Positions 46,242 to 56,351 of a stretch of 64,000 nucleotides of DNA are shown here, piece after piece (positions within the stretch are counted from its first letter, which is position 1; each line of letters opens with the position of its first letter). Under the pieces are notes generated by a model. That model searched no databases, was not told the DNA's origin, and saw only the letters and a program-made list of their open reading frames with translations. The translations under genes were made by a program, and so were the position numbers. This DNA comes from Arthrobacter agilis (GTDB lineage Bacteria; Actinomycetota; Actinomycetes; Actinomycetales; Micrococcaceae): positions 62,001 through 126,000 of the forward strand of contig NZ_JAUSXO010000001.1 of the NCBI RefSeq assembly GCF_030816075.1, read 5' to 3'.

Positions 46242-47282
46242 GTGGCTCCCGAGGGCGGCCGGCACCGCCTCCTGCTCGACGTCGACACCGGGATAGACGA
46301 CGCCGTCGCCCTCCTGTACCTGCTCGCGGCCCCGGGTGTCTCGCTCGAAGGCATCACCTGCACGGCCGGCAACGTCGGCGCCCGGCAGGTCGCCGCCAAC
46401 AACCTGGCCCTGCTCGAGATGTGCGGGCACGCCGGCGTCGAGGTCGCGATCGGCAGCGAGGTACCGCTGGAGGTGCCGCTCGTGACCACCGAGGAGACGC
46501 ACGGCGACCAGGGCATCGGCTACGCCGTGCTGCCTCCGCCGCGCGGACGCGTCTCGCGGAGGCACGCCGTCGACGTCTGGCTCGAAGCCGTGCGCTGCCA
46601 CCCCGGCCAGATCACCGGGCTGGTCACCGGTCCGCTCACGAACCTGGCCCTGGCCCTGCGTGCCGAGCCGGAACTCCCGATGCTCCTGAAGGGCCTCGTC
46701 ATCATGGGCGGGGCCTTCCACCACCCCGGGAACACGACGCCGGTGGCCGAATGGAACATCCACGTGGACCCGCATGCCGCGAAAGAGGTGTTCGCCGCAT
46801 ACGAGGGACTGCCGGTCGAGAAGCTTCCCGTGGTGTGCGCGCTCGAGACCACCGAGCGGATCGAGTGCACGCCGGCCCACGTCGATGCCATGGCGCGCGC
46901 CGCCGGCGCCGGGCCCGAACTGCTCGACCCCGCCGACCCGCCCGGCACACGCAGCACGAGCGACAACGCCGTGGTGGCCTGCATATCGGACGCGCTGCGC
47001 TTCTACATGGAGTTCCACCGCCTGTACGACCAGGGCTACATCGCCCACCTCCACGACCTCTTCGCGGCCATGGTCGCCACGGGGGAGGCGGGGTTCGAGG
47101 AGCGCCTGGCCACGGTGGACGTCGAGACGGCGTCGCCGCTGACCTTCGGGCAGACGGTCGCGGACACGGCGGGTATGTGGAAGCGGGCACCCAACGCCCG
47201 GATCGTCACGGGCAACGACCCGGCGGCCGTGTTCGAGCTGATGGTCCGCCGGCTGTCCGGCCTCGCGAGGATGCACGGCTGA
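46242..47282 (+). CDS. Nucleoside hydrolase
   Basis: Cytoplasmic ribohydrolase cleaving the N-glycosidic bond of nucleosides, 346 residues. The Ca2+-binding N-terminus LLLDVDTGIDDAVALL carries Asp13, Asp15, Asp19 and Asp20; TGPLTNLALAL and IMGGAFHHPGN are further family blocks. GTG at 46242 follows the GntR stop by two bases. The linked ECF transporter genes suggest import of a nucleoside-like compound followed by hydrolysis. Queuosine-type salvage is one possible specialisation but has no direct support. Confidence 0.9.
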   Translation: MAPEGGRHRLLLDVDTGIDDAVALLYLLAAPGVSLEGITCTAGNVGARQVAANNLALLEMCGHAGVEVAIGSEVPLEVPLVTTEETHGDQGIGYAVLPPPRGRVSRRHAVDVWLEAVRCHPGQITGLVTGPLTNLALALRAEPELPMLLKGLVIMGGAFHHPGNTTPVAEWNIHVDPHAAKEVFAAYEGLPVEKLPVVCALETTERIECTPAHVDAMARAAGAGPELLDPADPPGTRSTSDNAVVACISDALRFYMEFHRLYDQGYIAHLHDLFAAMVATGEAGFEERLATVDVETASPLTFGQTVADTAGMWKRAPNARIVTGNDPAAVFELMVRRLSGLARMHG

Positions 47283-47430
47283 CACGTCCGTCCGTCACGG
47301 CGCGGCACCCGCAGCGACCGGCCGCGGTGGCACGGACCCCCGGTACACTGGTAGCTGCCCGCACTGCTGCGCGGCCGGCGCCGAGGTGACATGAGGTGCG
47401 TCCTTCCCCTCGATCGCGCCTAGGAATACC

Positions 47431-48285
47431 GTGAGTTCACCTCTGACCCGACCCGCCGCCACCTCCGAGCGGCCCCGGCGCCTGCTCATCCTGCTCGGCG
47501 GGGCGCTCATCGTCGCCACGTACCTGTTCCTCGTGACAGCGCAGCCCGCGGAGATCGCCGGCGGCATGGGCAGCGCCGCGTCGCTCGTCGCGCTCTTCGG
47601 GTTCCTCGGGGGAGGGGCCCTGCTCGTCGCCGGGATCCTGCCGATGCTCAGCACGAGCTCCCTGGTGGTCATGCCGCTGGGTATCGCCCTCAACATCGCC
47701 ATCGGGCAGATCGCCGGCTCCCTGGGCCTGCAGATCTACCTCGACGCCATCGGCACCGTCCTCGTCGCCGTCCTCGCCGGACCCGCCGCGGGAGCGGCCA
47801 CCGGTGCGCTCAGCAACGCCATCTGGGGGCTCTTCAACCCGTTCGCGCTGCCCTTCGCGGCCGGTGCGGCGCTGATCGGGCTGCTCGCGGGCCTCGCCGC
47901 GAAGTACGGAGCCTTCCGCCGCGTGTACCTGGCACCCGTCGCCGGCCTCGTGATCGGGGCGATCGGCGGACTCGTCGCGGCCCCGGTCGCGGTGTTCATG
48001 TTCGGCGCGGCCGGTACGTTCGGCACCAACGCGATCATCGCGGTCTTCCGGTCGATGGGGGACAAGCTCCTGGTCGCCGCCACCAAGCAGGGGCTGCTCT
48101 CCGATTCGCTCGACAAGATCGTGGTCTTCGTCGTCGTGGCACTGATCGTGTACGCGCTGCCGTCCCGTGCCGTCCGCCAGTTCCCCTTCGCGCGGACCCA
48201 CCGCGTCCTCGGGCAGCGCACCGGCACCCTGCCCGGCGCGACCCCTGCCAGGACCGCCGTCGGGGACGGCGCCGGCGCCGCCTGA
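47431..48285 (+). CDS. ECF transporter S component
   Basis: 284-residue substrate-capture membrane subunit with about six helices at 15-240. LQIYLDAIGTVLVAVLAGP and the following ATGALSNAIWGLFNPF resemble conserved parts of vitamin/nucleobase S components. It stands first in an S-T-A operon, 148 bases after the nucleoside hydrolase. GTG start with AGGAA upstream; TACACT near 47344 may be a promoter of its own. The substrate is inferred, from the nucleoside hydrolase, to be a nucleoside or base. Confidence 0.85.
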   Translation: MSSPLTRPAATSERPRRLLILLGGALIVATYLFLVTAQPAEIAGGMGSAASLVALFGFLGGGALLVAGILPMLSTSSLVVMPLGIALNIAIGQIAGSLGLQIYLDAIGTVLVAVLAGPAAGAATGALSNAIWGLFNPFALPFAAGAALIGLLAGLAAKYGAFRRVYLAPVAGLVIGAIGGLVAAPVAVFMFGAAGTFGTNAIIAVFRSMGDKLLVAATKQGLLSDSLDKIVVFVVVALIVYALPSRAVRQFPFARTHRVLGQRTGTLPGATPARTAVGDGAGAA

Positions 48286-48288
48286 GCC

Positions 48289-49038
48289 ATGCCACGCCGC
48301 AGGATCTACGACCCGCTGACGGAACTGCTCGCCGCAGTCCTGCTGGTGGTGCTCGTCCTCGTGGTGAACCGGTGGGCGTTCTCCCTCGCAGTGCTCGTCC
48401 TCGTGGTGCTCCCCGCCGTGCTCGTCTCCGGCAGGGCACGGCAGATCGGCCTCGCGATCACCCTGCTGGCCGGGCCGCTGCTGATCTCGTCGCTGCTGCT
48501 CCACGGACTGTTCTTCCCCGAGGGCCGCACCGTGCTCGCCGACCTCGGGATCGCCCGTGTGACGGCGGAGGGCCTCGCCTTCGCCGCCCTCATGGGCCTC
48601 CGCATGTGCGTCTTCACGGGAGTGCTCCTGACCGCCGCGATGACGCTGGACATCCCCGACCTCCTGGCGAGCATGACGCACCGCGGCTGGAACCGGAAGC
48701 TCGTCTTCATCGTCGGCTCCGCCGTCGGGCTCATACCGCACGTCGCGTTGCGGGGGCGCCAGATCACCCGGGCGCAGCAGGCCCGGGGCCTCGTCGTCGG
48801 GCGCAGTCCGCTCTCGCGGGTCCGCGCCCTGCTCACCGTCACCACGCCCCTGGTCATCGGGCTGCTCGTGGACGCCTCCGAACGCAACCGCATGCTCGAG
48901 GCACGCGGCTTCTCGTCCGCCACCACCCGCACCAGCTACCTCCCGGACACCGACTCGCGCGGGCAGCGCCTGGCGCGCCGCGGCATGGTCGCCGCCGTGG
49001 GCGCCTTCTCCGCCGTCTGGCTCCTGGTGGCGCCATGA
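48289..49038 (+). CDS. ecfT: ECF transporter T component
   Basis: Energy-coupling membrane subunit, 249 residues with four to six helices. Both ATPase-coupling Ala-Arg-Gly motifs are present: QQARGL near 164 and LEARGF near 204. It starts three bases after the S component stop; its stop overlaps the ATPase start in an ATGA. Confidence 0.9.
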   Translation: MPRRRIYDPLTELLAAVLLVVLVLVVNRWAFSLAVLVLVVLPAVLVSGRARQIGLAITLLAGPLLISSLLLHGLFFPEGRTVLADLGIARVTAEGLAFAALMGLRMCVFTGVLLTAAMTLDIPDLLASMTHRGWNRKLVFIVGSAVGLIPHVALRGRQITRAQQARGLVVGRSPLSRVRALLTVTTPLVIGLLVDASERNRMLEARGFSSATTRTSYLPDTDSRGQRLARRGMVAAVGAFSAVWLLVAP

Positions 49039-50595
49039 TCGCGCTCGAGAGTGGATCCTTCGCGTACGACGGCGGCGTGCCGCTCCTCGCGGGCGTCACC
49101 CTGGCGGTCGGGCCGGGGGAGTACGTGGTCGTCGCCGGTGCCTCCGGCTCCGGCAAGACGACGCTCGCCCGGCTCCTGGCCGGGCAGACCGGGGGAGACG
49201 CCGGGTCCTCGTTCCGGGGCTCGATCACCCTCGACGGCGAGACCGTGACCTTCGACGGCACGCCAGCCGACCCCCGGATCGACGCCGCCGCGTGGAGCGG
49301 GAAGGTGGCCTACGTGGCGCAGGGTGCGTGGGGCCAGCTGTCCATGATGTCCGCGACGGTCGGGGAGGAGATCGCCTTCGGCCCCGCCAACCGCGGTGTT
49401 CCCACCGACCGGCTGCAACGGCTCGTGGACGGCGTGGCCGCCGATCTCACGCTGTCGGACCTGCTGCACCGCGACCCGCGACGGCTCTCCGGGGGCCAGC
49501 TGCAGCGCACCGTCATCGCCGCGGCCGTGGTCCAGCGGCCGCGCATCCTGGTCCTCGACGAGCCGTTCCAGGGGCTCGACGACGACGCCGCGCAGGACGT
49601 GGCGGCCGCCCTGGAGGACCTGCGCCGGGACGGTACCGGCATCGTCGTGTGCGCACCGCTGCTGCCGCGCACCGCTCCGGGGTGTGCGCGCGTCCTCGCA
49701 CTCGCGGACGGGCGCCGCGTGTTCGACGGCCCGCTGGCCGAGGCGCACCGGGCGGGGCTCGGGCGGTACGGCATCGGCACCGCGGGCCATCCGCCGCGCG
49801 TCGAGCCTCCCGCCCCGGTGGACCCCTCGGCGCCCGCACTCGTCACGCTGGAGGGCGTCACCTTCCGGCACACGCCCGACGGCGCTTCCCGGCGCTCTCC
49901 TGATCGCGCCTCTCGGTCCACGCCCGGCGGCGTCACAGCCGGCGTCACAGCCGGCGTCGCAGGCAGCGGTGCCGGGCTGACCGCCGTCGACCTGTCCGTG
50001 CGGGGCCGGGGAGATCGTCGCCGTGCGGGGCCCCAACGGATCCGGCAAGTCCACCCTGCTGCAGCACCTCAACGGGCTGTACCGGGCGGACACCGGGCGC
50101 GTCATCGTGAACGACGTCCCGATCCTCCACCAGCCGACGGGCACGCTCGCCGCCACCGTGGGGTACCTGTTCCAGGACACCGACCAGCAGCTCTTCGAAC
50201 GCACGGTGCTGCGCGAGGTGTCGTACGGTCCGCGCGCCGCCGGACTCGGGAAGCCCGCCGCCGCCCGACGGGCGGCGGACGTCCTCGACGGGATGGGTCT
50301 CGGTGCACTGAAGGAGGCCCACCCGTACGAGCTGGGCTTCGTCCAGCGCAGGCTCGTCGCGGTGGCGTGCCTCATCGCCACAGGACCACGCGTGTGGGCG
50401 CTCGACGAGCCGACCGCCGGCCTCGACGAGCCGACCCGCTCGCTGTTCGCGGGCCTGCTGGTGCAGCACGCCCGGGAGGGCGGAGCCGTGGTCCTGGCGA
50501 CGCACGACGCCGCCTTCGCCGACGCGGTGACACACCGGACGATCTGGCTGGACGGCGGCAGGGTGCGGGTGGGCGACCCCGCGTCGGACGGCTGA
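49035..50595 (+). pseudogene. ECF double ATPase (EcfA-EcfA fusion) with one-base frameshift
   Basis: Domain 1 is intact: Walker A GASGSGKTT, signature LSGGQLQR and Walker B ILVLDEPFQGLD, up to LTAVDLSVR. Then the frame shifts by one base within 50001-50013. In the new frame the second domain continues with AVRGPNGSGKST, the Q-loop YLFQDTDQQLFERTV and Walker B VWALDEPTAGLD, ending at 50595. Reading without correction gives an unrelated tail to 50627. The second signature motif is degenerate (ELGFVQRR instead of LSGGQ). An extra base in the GGGGCCGGGG run (sequencing error or real mutation) is the simplest cause. As read, the ECF transporter would lack its second ATPase. Confidence 0.8.
50001..50013 (+). 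other. Frameshift point in ECF ATPase
   Basis: CGGGGCCGGGGAG. Removing one base restores Val-Arg-Gly-Gly-Glu-Ile-Val across the join between the first and second ATPase domains. Confidence 0.8.
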
Positions 50596-50637
50596 CAGGC
50601 CTCCCCGGGAGCGGTTGCAGCCCCTAGGGTGGGACGC

Positions 50638-51531
50638 ATGGACGTATTGCGGGAGAGGCACAGGACCATCCGTTCGGAGGGCGCCGACCTCGCCGTGTTC
50701 GAGTACGGCCTGGATCCCGGGCCGGACACACCCACCCTGGTCTTCGTGCACGGCTACCCCGACGACCACCGCGTCTTCCTCCCCGTCCTCCGGGAGCTCG
50801 CTCCGACGCACCACCTCGTGGCGTTCGACACCCGCAACGCCGGCCGCTCGCACCCGCTCGACGGCGCCGGATTCGCCCTGGCGGAACTCGTCGACGACAT
50901 CTTCGCCGTCCTCGCTGCGGCCACCGCCGACGCGGCCCCGGAGCCCGCCTCCGACACCGGCGGGTCACGCCGCGTGCGCCTCGTCGGGCACGACTGGGGG
51001 TCGATCCAGGGCTGGGCCGCGGTCCAGGACGAGCGCGCCGACGGCCTGGTCGCGGACTACACCAGCATCTCGGGGCCTGATCTGCGCCACTTCTCCCGCT
51101 GGCTGCGGAGCAGGCTCCAGGACCCCCGGCGGGTGCTCCAGGGGGCCGGACAGATGCTGCGCAGCTCGTACGTCGGGGTCTTCCAGGTGCCGGTCCTGCC
51201 GGAACTCGTCTGGAAGTACGGAATGACCCGCCGCTACGAGCTGACGGCGAGACGCAACGTCGGCTCCGACCCGATCCGCGGCCTGGCGCTCTACCGGACC
51301 AATATGGCCTCGGATGCGGTCCCGCCCCGCCGGCGGCGGGTGACAGTACCCGTGCACGTCATCGTGCCCCTGAAGGATCCGTTCCTCTCCCCGCACCTCG
51401 TCGACGGGCTGGAGGACTGGGTGGAGGACCTCACGGTGACCACCGTCCCGGGAGGCCACTGGTGGATCGCCAGGGAGCCCAGGGGCTTCGCAGGCCTGCT
51501 CGACCCCGTCCTGCGGACCAGCGGCGCCTGA
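50638..51531 (+). CDS. Alpha/beta hydrolase (epoxide hydrolase-like)
   Basis: 297-residue alpha/beta-fold hydrolase. VFVHGYPDDHRVF provides the oxyanion hole and GHDWGS contains the nucleophilic Asp typical of epoxide hydrolases and haloalkane dehalogenases; the catalytic His is probably in PGGHWW near the C-terminus. The acid residue is likely in PLKDPFLSP. ATG 50638 is preferred; GTG 50629 is also in frame. The gene is convergent with the SNF2 helicase. Confidence 0.87.
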   Translation: MDVLRERHRTIRSEGADLAVFEYGLDPGPDTPTLVFVHGYPDDHRVFLPVLRELAPTHHLVAFDTRNAGRSHPLDGAGFALAELVDDIFAVLAAATADAAPEPASDTGGSRRVRLVGHDWGSIQGWAAVQDERADGLVADYTSISGPDLRHFSRWLRSRLQDPRRVLQGAGQMLRSSYVGVFQVPVLPELVWKYGMTRRYELTARRNVGSDPIRGLALYRTNMASDAVPPRRRRVTVPVHVIVPLKDPFLSPHLVDGLEDWVEDLTVTTVPGGHWWIAREPRGFAGLLDPVLRTSGA

Positions 51532-51552
51532 ACCGGACGCCGGCGGGCCCGC

Positions 51553-54500
51553 CTACGCGTCGAGCAGCCCCCGGATGTCCTCCGCGGTGAGTGCGGAACT
51601 GAAGACGGCGTCGTCGTCCATGACCGAGGTGAACAGCTTCGCCTTCTGCTCCTTGAGCTTCATGACCTTCTCCTCGATGGTGCCCTTGGACACCATGCGG
51701 TAGACCATGACGTTCTTCGTCTGCCCGATCCGGTGGGTGCGATCCACGGCCTGCGCCTCGGATGCCGGGTTCCACCACGGGTCCAGCAGGAAGCAGTAGT
51801 CGGCCTCCGTCAGGTTGAGTCCGAAGCCACCGGCCTTGAGGCTGATGAGGAAGACCGGGGCCTTCCCGTCCTTGAACGAATCGATCACGTCACCGCGGCT
51901 ACGCGTGGAACCGTCGAGGTAGGCGTACTCGATGCCGCGGGCGTCCAGCTGCTCGGCGGCCTTCTTGAGGTAGGACGTGAACTGGCTGAACACGAGCGCC
52001 CGGTGGCCTTCCGCGAGGATGCCCTCGAGGTTCTCGAAGAGCACGTCGAGCTTGGCGGAGGGTACCCCTTCGTGTTCCGGGTCCACGAGCGAGGCGTCGA
52101 GGCTGAGCATGCGCAGCAGCGTGAGGGACCGGAAGACGATCATCCGGTTGCGGTTCATGTCCTCGATCAGGCCGAGGAGCTTCTGCCGCTCGCGCTGCAG
52201 GTACGTCTCGTAGATGTGCCGGTGTTCCGGGTGGAGCTCGACCTCCAGGACCTGCTCCTGCTTCGGCGGGAGGTCCGAGGCGACGGCCTCCTTGGTGCGG
52301 CGCATCATCAGCGGGCGGATGCGCTTGCGCAGCCGGACGAGCGGCCGGTTGTCGCCGATCTTCTCGATCGGTGTGCGGTAGTCCTCGGTGAACTTCCGCG
52401 CCGAGGGGAAGAGGCCCGGTGCCACGATGTTGAACATGGACCACAGCTCCATGAGGTTGTTCTCCATGGGCGTGCCGGTGATGGCGAGCTTGAACGGCGC
52501 GTCGAAGTCCTTGGCGGCCTGGTGCACCTTCGACGCGCGGTTCTTCACGAACTGCGCCTCGTCGAGCACGAGGCCTGACCACGGGAGGTCCTGATAGGCG
52601 GCGAAATCGAGGCGGAAGAGGGTGTACGAGGTGATGACGATGTCCGCCCCGAGCACCTGCTCGCGGACGGGGACCCCGGAGGCACCCTGGGTGTCGTTGA
52701 TCTGGACGACCTTCAGGCCCGGGGCGAAGCGGTGCGCCTCGTTGGACCAGTTGGGCACCACCGAGGTGGGTGCGACGACGAGGAACGGGGCCTCGAGGCC
52801 GGTGCTCTCCTTCGCGTAGGTCATCAGGGCCAGTGCCTGCAGGGTCTTGCCGAGACCCATGTCGTCGGCGAGGACCCCGCCGAGCTGGTGCCGCCACAGG
52901 AACGCCAGCCAGCTGAACCCTTCCGCCTGGTAGGGGCGCATCTCGGCGACGAGGCCGGCAGGCGGCGGGGTGGCCTCGACGTCCTTCAGTTCGAGCAGCC
53001 CGCTCACGGCGTCCCGCCACGACTGCGCCTGCTCGGTCTCCTCCGCGAGGTCCTCGAAGTCCGCCCAGAGCCCCGCCTGGTAGCGGCTGATCTGCAGGCC
53101 GGTCTCGGGGTCCCATTCGCTCAGCGACCGTGCTTCCTCGATGAGGTCACGCAGCTGGTCGAAGACCGGCTGTTCGAGGGACAGGTAGGTGTTGTCGACG
53201 AGCTTCAGCTTCTTCCGGCCCTGGGCCAGCGCCCGGAAGATCGAGTCGAAGGGGATGGTGCGGCCGCTGACGGTCACCATGACGCCCAGGTCGAACCAGT
53301 CCCGGTTGTCCGTCTCCACGGTGCTGATGCGCAGCGTCGGCGTCTCCGTCAGTTCCCGGTAGTCGGGTTTCTCACCGATGACCACGACGCTCACGCCGTC
53401 GAGCTCCACGAGCTTCGGCAGGACGTCCTCCGCGAACTCCACGGCCTGCATGTCCTCGAGCTTCAGGGGCTTCATCGGGACGGACCCGAGGACCCGGCGT
53501 GCCGCGGACGCCAGTGCGTCCTCCGCGTCCGCGTCGCGGTAGCCGTCGTCGCTGCCCGGACCGCCCCGCCGGAAGGGCCGGCGCTGCACGGCGTCGCCGA
53601 GCGGGTAGTCGAAGTGCCAGTCGAGGGTCACGGAGCCGTCGGCGCCGTAAGCGGTGGTCAGCACGAGGACCGGCGGCTGGATCTCGGGCAGGTCCACGCT
53701 GCCGTCGCTGCTGTCCACCTCGATGGACTGCCGCAGCTTCGGGTAGTACTCCTGCAGGAAGAGGGACCTCTCCTCCTCGGGCACGACGACGGCGCGGCCG
53801 CGCTGCAGGAGTTCGATGTCCTTGGGGGTGAGCTTCCGGGAGGTCGGGGCCAGCGTGATGGTGTCATCGGGCGCGACCGTGTAGAGGCCGTGGGTGCTGA
53901 TGACGTGGGCGGTGTCCGAGGGATGCGGCTGCCCGTCGATGTCTAGGGCCGGCCGCAGCTGCAGCGAGCCGTCGTCGGTCTCGGTCGCGTCGAGCTTCAG
54001 GGTGGCCTGCTCGGCGAGTTCGATGCTCACGGACTTCTTGGAGCCCACGAAGGCGATCCCGAGGCGCTGTGCCTCGTCCAGCAGCTGCCACAGGAGCGGG
54101 TTGCTGAAATCGTCGAGATACAGCCAGGAATCGTTGTTGCCGAAGTAGTTGACCCCGGTGCCGCGGTGCAGGGCCGGGAACTGGGAGAACCAGCGGTGCT
54201 GGTCGGGATCGAGCTTCAGCCCGTACGTCTGATAGCTGATGCTGCCCCAGGACAGGTTGTTCTTGATCCACTTGCCCTTGCCGTTCTGGCTGACCGGGCG
54301 CACGCCGAGGCGCGTGTTCAGCGTGCGCTGGCCCTGGCGCTCGGCGGCGGAGCCCCACCGCTGGACGGCCACCTCGGGCGTGCGCAGCTCGAACTGCAGG
54401 CCGAGGGGCGTCAGCGGGGAGGCGGGGTGCGGGGCGTCGTCCGTCCCGAGGAGATCCAGGAGCGACGCCTGCCAGCCCTCCGGAGCCGACGGCCGCGGAG

Positions 54501-54846
54501 CGGGGCGCGCCCCGAGCTCACGCTCGTGCTGGGCCAGGAGGCTCTCGGTGTTGCTCTGCAGGGCGGTCGCCGCGACATGCTTGCAGTCCGCACCCACCGG
54601 GCAGCTGCAGAAGTTCTCGAGGGGGCGGAAACGGCCGTCACCCTTCAGCCCCAGGCGGAGCTTGGTCCTGTAGTCCGAGGGTGAGCTGCCGCGGACCTTG
54701 CCGGTCAGGAGCTTCGCGTCGGCGTCCCAGGCGAGGGAGCTGACGGCGCCGTCCTTGGCGTAGGTCTGCCCGCGTTGGAACGCGGCCCCGCCCACGATCC
54801 TGATGATGTCGGTGACATCAACCATGGGGCGACTGGAATTGGGCAT
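51553..54846 (-). CDS. SWIM zinc finger SNF2-family helicase
   Basis: 1097-residue SF2 ATPase. The N-terminal SWIM motif is complete (Cys80, Cys82, Cys88, His90 in CSCPVGADCKHVAATAL). The middle region is a poorly conserved bacterial SNF2 insertion. The helicase core starts with DDMGLGKTLQALAL near 661, DEAQ near 760, and TGTPMENNLMELWS, and ends with VFSQFTSYL and DRTHRIGQTKNVMVYR. It probably remodels DNA-bound proteins or transcription complexes. No clear ribosome site precedes the ATG. Confidence 0.93.
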   Translation of the reverse strand: MPNSSRPMVDVTDIIRIVGGAAFQRGQTYAKDGAVSSLAWDADAKLLTGKVRGSSPSDYRTKLRLGLKGDGRFRPLENFCSCPVGADCKHVAATALQSNTESLLAQHERELGARPAPRPSAPEGWQASLLDLLGTDDAPHPASPLTPLGLQFELRTPEVAVQRWGSAAERQGQRTLNTRLGVRPVSQNGKGKWIKNNLSWGSISYQTYGLKLDPDQHRWFSQFPALHRGTGVNYFGNNDSWLYLDDFSNPLLWQLLDEAQRLGIAFVGSKKSVSIELAEQATLKLDATETDDGSLQLRPALDIDGQPHPSDTAHVISTHGLYTVAPDDTITLAPTSRKLTPKDIELLQRGRAVVVPEEERSLFLQEYYPKLRQSIEVDSSDGSVDLPEIQPPVLVLTTAYGADGSVTLDWHFDYPLGDAVQRRPFRRGGPGSDDGYRDADAEDALASAARRVLGSVPMKPLKLEDMQAVEFAEDVLPKLVELDGVSVVVIGEKPDYRELTETPTLRISTVETDNRDWFDLGVMVTVSGRTIPFDSIFRALAQGRKKLKLVDNTYLSLEQPVFDQLRDLIEEARSLSEWDPETGLQISRYQAGLWADFEDLAEETEQAQSWRDAVSGLLELKDVEATPPPAGLVAEMRPYQAEGFSWLAFLWRHQLGGVLADDMGLGKTLQALALMTYAKESTGLEAPFLVVAPTSVVPNWSNEAHRFAPGLKVVQINDTQGASGVPVREQVLGADIVITSYTLFRLDFAAYQDLPWSGLVLDEAQFVKNRASKVHQAAKDFDAPFKLAITGTPMENNLMELWSMFNIVAPGLFPSARKFTEDYRTPIEKIGDNRPLVRLRKRIRPLMMRRTKEAVASDLPPKQEQVLEVELHPEHRHIYETYLQRERQKLLGLIEDMNRNRMIVFRSLTLLRMLSLDASLVDPEHEGVPSAKLDVLFENLEGILAEGHRALVFSQFTSYLKKAAEQLDARGIEYAYLDGSTRSRGDVIDSFKDGKAPVFLISLKAGGFGLNLTEADYCFLLDPWWNPASEAQAVDRTHRIGQTKNVMVYRMVSKGTIEEKVMKLKEQKAKLFTSVMDDDAVFSSALTAEDIRGLLDA

Positions 54847-55010
54847 AATTCCATGCTCTCACGCGGCGGGGACGCTCACCTGCACGGACCGGTCCCTTCC
54901 GCGGCGGTCGACGGGGGTCCCGACGTCGGACCGTGCTCCTCGCGCGCCTGCCCTACTGTTGGCAAGGGGGCTGATCATCGCCAGGACGCAGGAACGGGAA
55001 GAGGACGCGC

Positions 55011-56312
55011 GTGTTCGAAGCACCAAGCATCATCTATGCGGCAGCAGGACTCGCGGTGTTCGCCGCGGCGCTCCTGCCCCGGCTGCTGATGCGCGCCCCG
55101 GTCTCGATGCCCATGGTGTTCCTCGCCGCCGGCATCCTGGTGTTCAGCTTCGCCAGGGACCTGCCGGATCCTGATCCGATGCGGTACAGCGACGTGACGA
55201 TCCACCTCAGCGAGGTCTGCGTCATCGTCTCGCTCATGGGAGCCGGGCTCGCCCTCGATCGCCGGGTCGGGTGGCGCCGGTGGTCCACCACCTGGCGGCT
55301 GCTCGGCATCGCGATGCCGCTGTGCATCCTCGTGCTCACCCTGATGGGGATGTGGCTGCTCGGGCTCGGGCTCGCCTCCGCCCTGCTGGTCGCCGCGGCC
55401 CTCGCGCCGACCGATCCCGTCCTGGCCTCGGAGGTGCAGGTGGGGGAGCCCTCGGAGTCCGAGGAGGACCTCGAGGCCGAGGACGAGGTGCGGTTCGGGC
55501 TCACCTCGGAGGCCGGCCTCAACGACGGACTGGCCTTCCCCTTCGTCTACCTCGCGATCCTCCTCAGCACCGTGGGGCTCGATCCCGCCGCATGGTTCCC
55601 GGAATGGATCCTGCTGGACGTGCTCTGGCGCATGATCATCGGCTGCGCCTTCGGGTTCGGGGTCGGCAAGCTGCTCGGCCGCATCTTCTTCCGCACGCCC
55701 ATCAAGAGCGTCCGCCTCGCCAACTACTCCGAGGGCTTCGTCGCGCTCGCCGCGACGTTCCTGACCTACGGCGTCACGGAGGCCGTGGCGGGCTACGGCT
55801 TCGTCGCGGTCTTCGTCTGCGCCGTCACCATCCGTGCGGGGGAGCAGACGCACGGCTACCACGGCGTCCTCCACAGCTACATCGAGCAGCTCGAGCGCCT
55901 GCTGACCGTCGTCGTGCTCGTCCTGCTGGGGGGTGCCCTGGCACGGGGTCTGTTCGAGGGCCTGCGCCCCCTCGAGGTGGTGGTGGCGGTCGCCTTCATC
56001 CTCCTCGTCCGTCCGCTCACGGCCTGGTTCAGCCTGGCCCGCGGCAAGACGGGGCCCTGGGAACGCCGCACCCTCGCGTTCTTCGGCGTGCGGGGCATCG
56101 GCTCGGTCTACTACTTGAGCTACGCCCTGTCCAAGGGCGAGTTCGGCGCCGACGAGGCGGCACTCTGGCGCATCGGGGGTCTCGTGATCGTCCTGTCGAT
56201 CGTGGTGCACGGCATCACCGCCGCACCGGTGATCAACGCGCTCGACCGCGCCCGCCGGCGGAAGGCGCGCGCGCAGGGCGACGAGGCCCAGGCGCCCACG
56301 ACGCCCGTCTGA
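55011..56312 (+). CDS. CPA1-family cation:proton antiporter
   Basis: 433-residue monovalent cation/H+ antiporter with about 12 helices. ALAPTDPVLASEVQ holds the TDP signature of NhaP/CPA1 proteins, SEAGLNDGLAFPF contains the conserved ND pair, and FFGVRGIGSVYYLSYAL is in a late helix. An acidic loop SESEEDLEAEDE sits between helices. GTG start with GGAAGAGGA upstream. It would exchange Na+ or K+ for H+ in pH or salt homeostasis. Confidence 0.92.
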   Translation: MFEAPSIIYAAAGLAVFAAALLPRLLMRAPVSMPMVFLAAGILVFSFARDLPDPDPMRYSDVTIHLSEVCVIVSLMGAGLALDRRVGWRRWSTTWRLLGIAMPLCILVLTLMGMWLLGLGLASALLVAAALAPTDPVLASEVQVGEPSESEEDLEAEDEVRFGLTSEAGLNDGLAFPFVYLAILLSTVGLDPAAWFPEWILLDVLWRMIIGCAFGFGVGKLLGRIFFRTPIKSVRLANYSEGFVALAATFLTYGVTEAVAGYGFVAVFVCAVTIRAGEQTHGYHGVLHSYIEQLERLLTVVVLVLLGGALARGLFEGLRPLEVVVAVAFILLVRPLTAWFSLARGKTGPWERRTLAFFGVRGIGSVYYLSYALSKGEFGADEAALWRIGGLVIVLSIVVHGITAAPVINALDRARRRKARAQGDEAQAPTTPV

Positions 56313-56351
56313 CCTGCCGGCCCCGGCGCCGCCGGTGGAGTGACGGGCGGA

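Noticed and set aside
50001-50013. Programmed +1 frameshift in the ECF ATPase
   Set aside because: No slippery codon with in-frame stop, no stimulatory signal, and the zero frame stays open for 200 codons; a base insertion or sequencing error is simpler.
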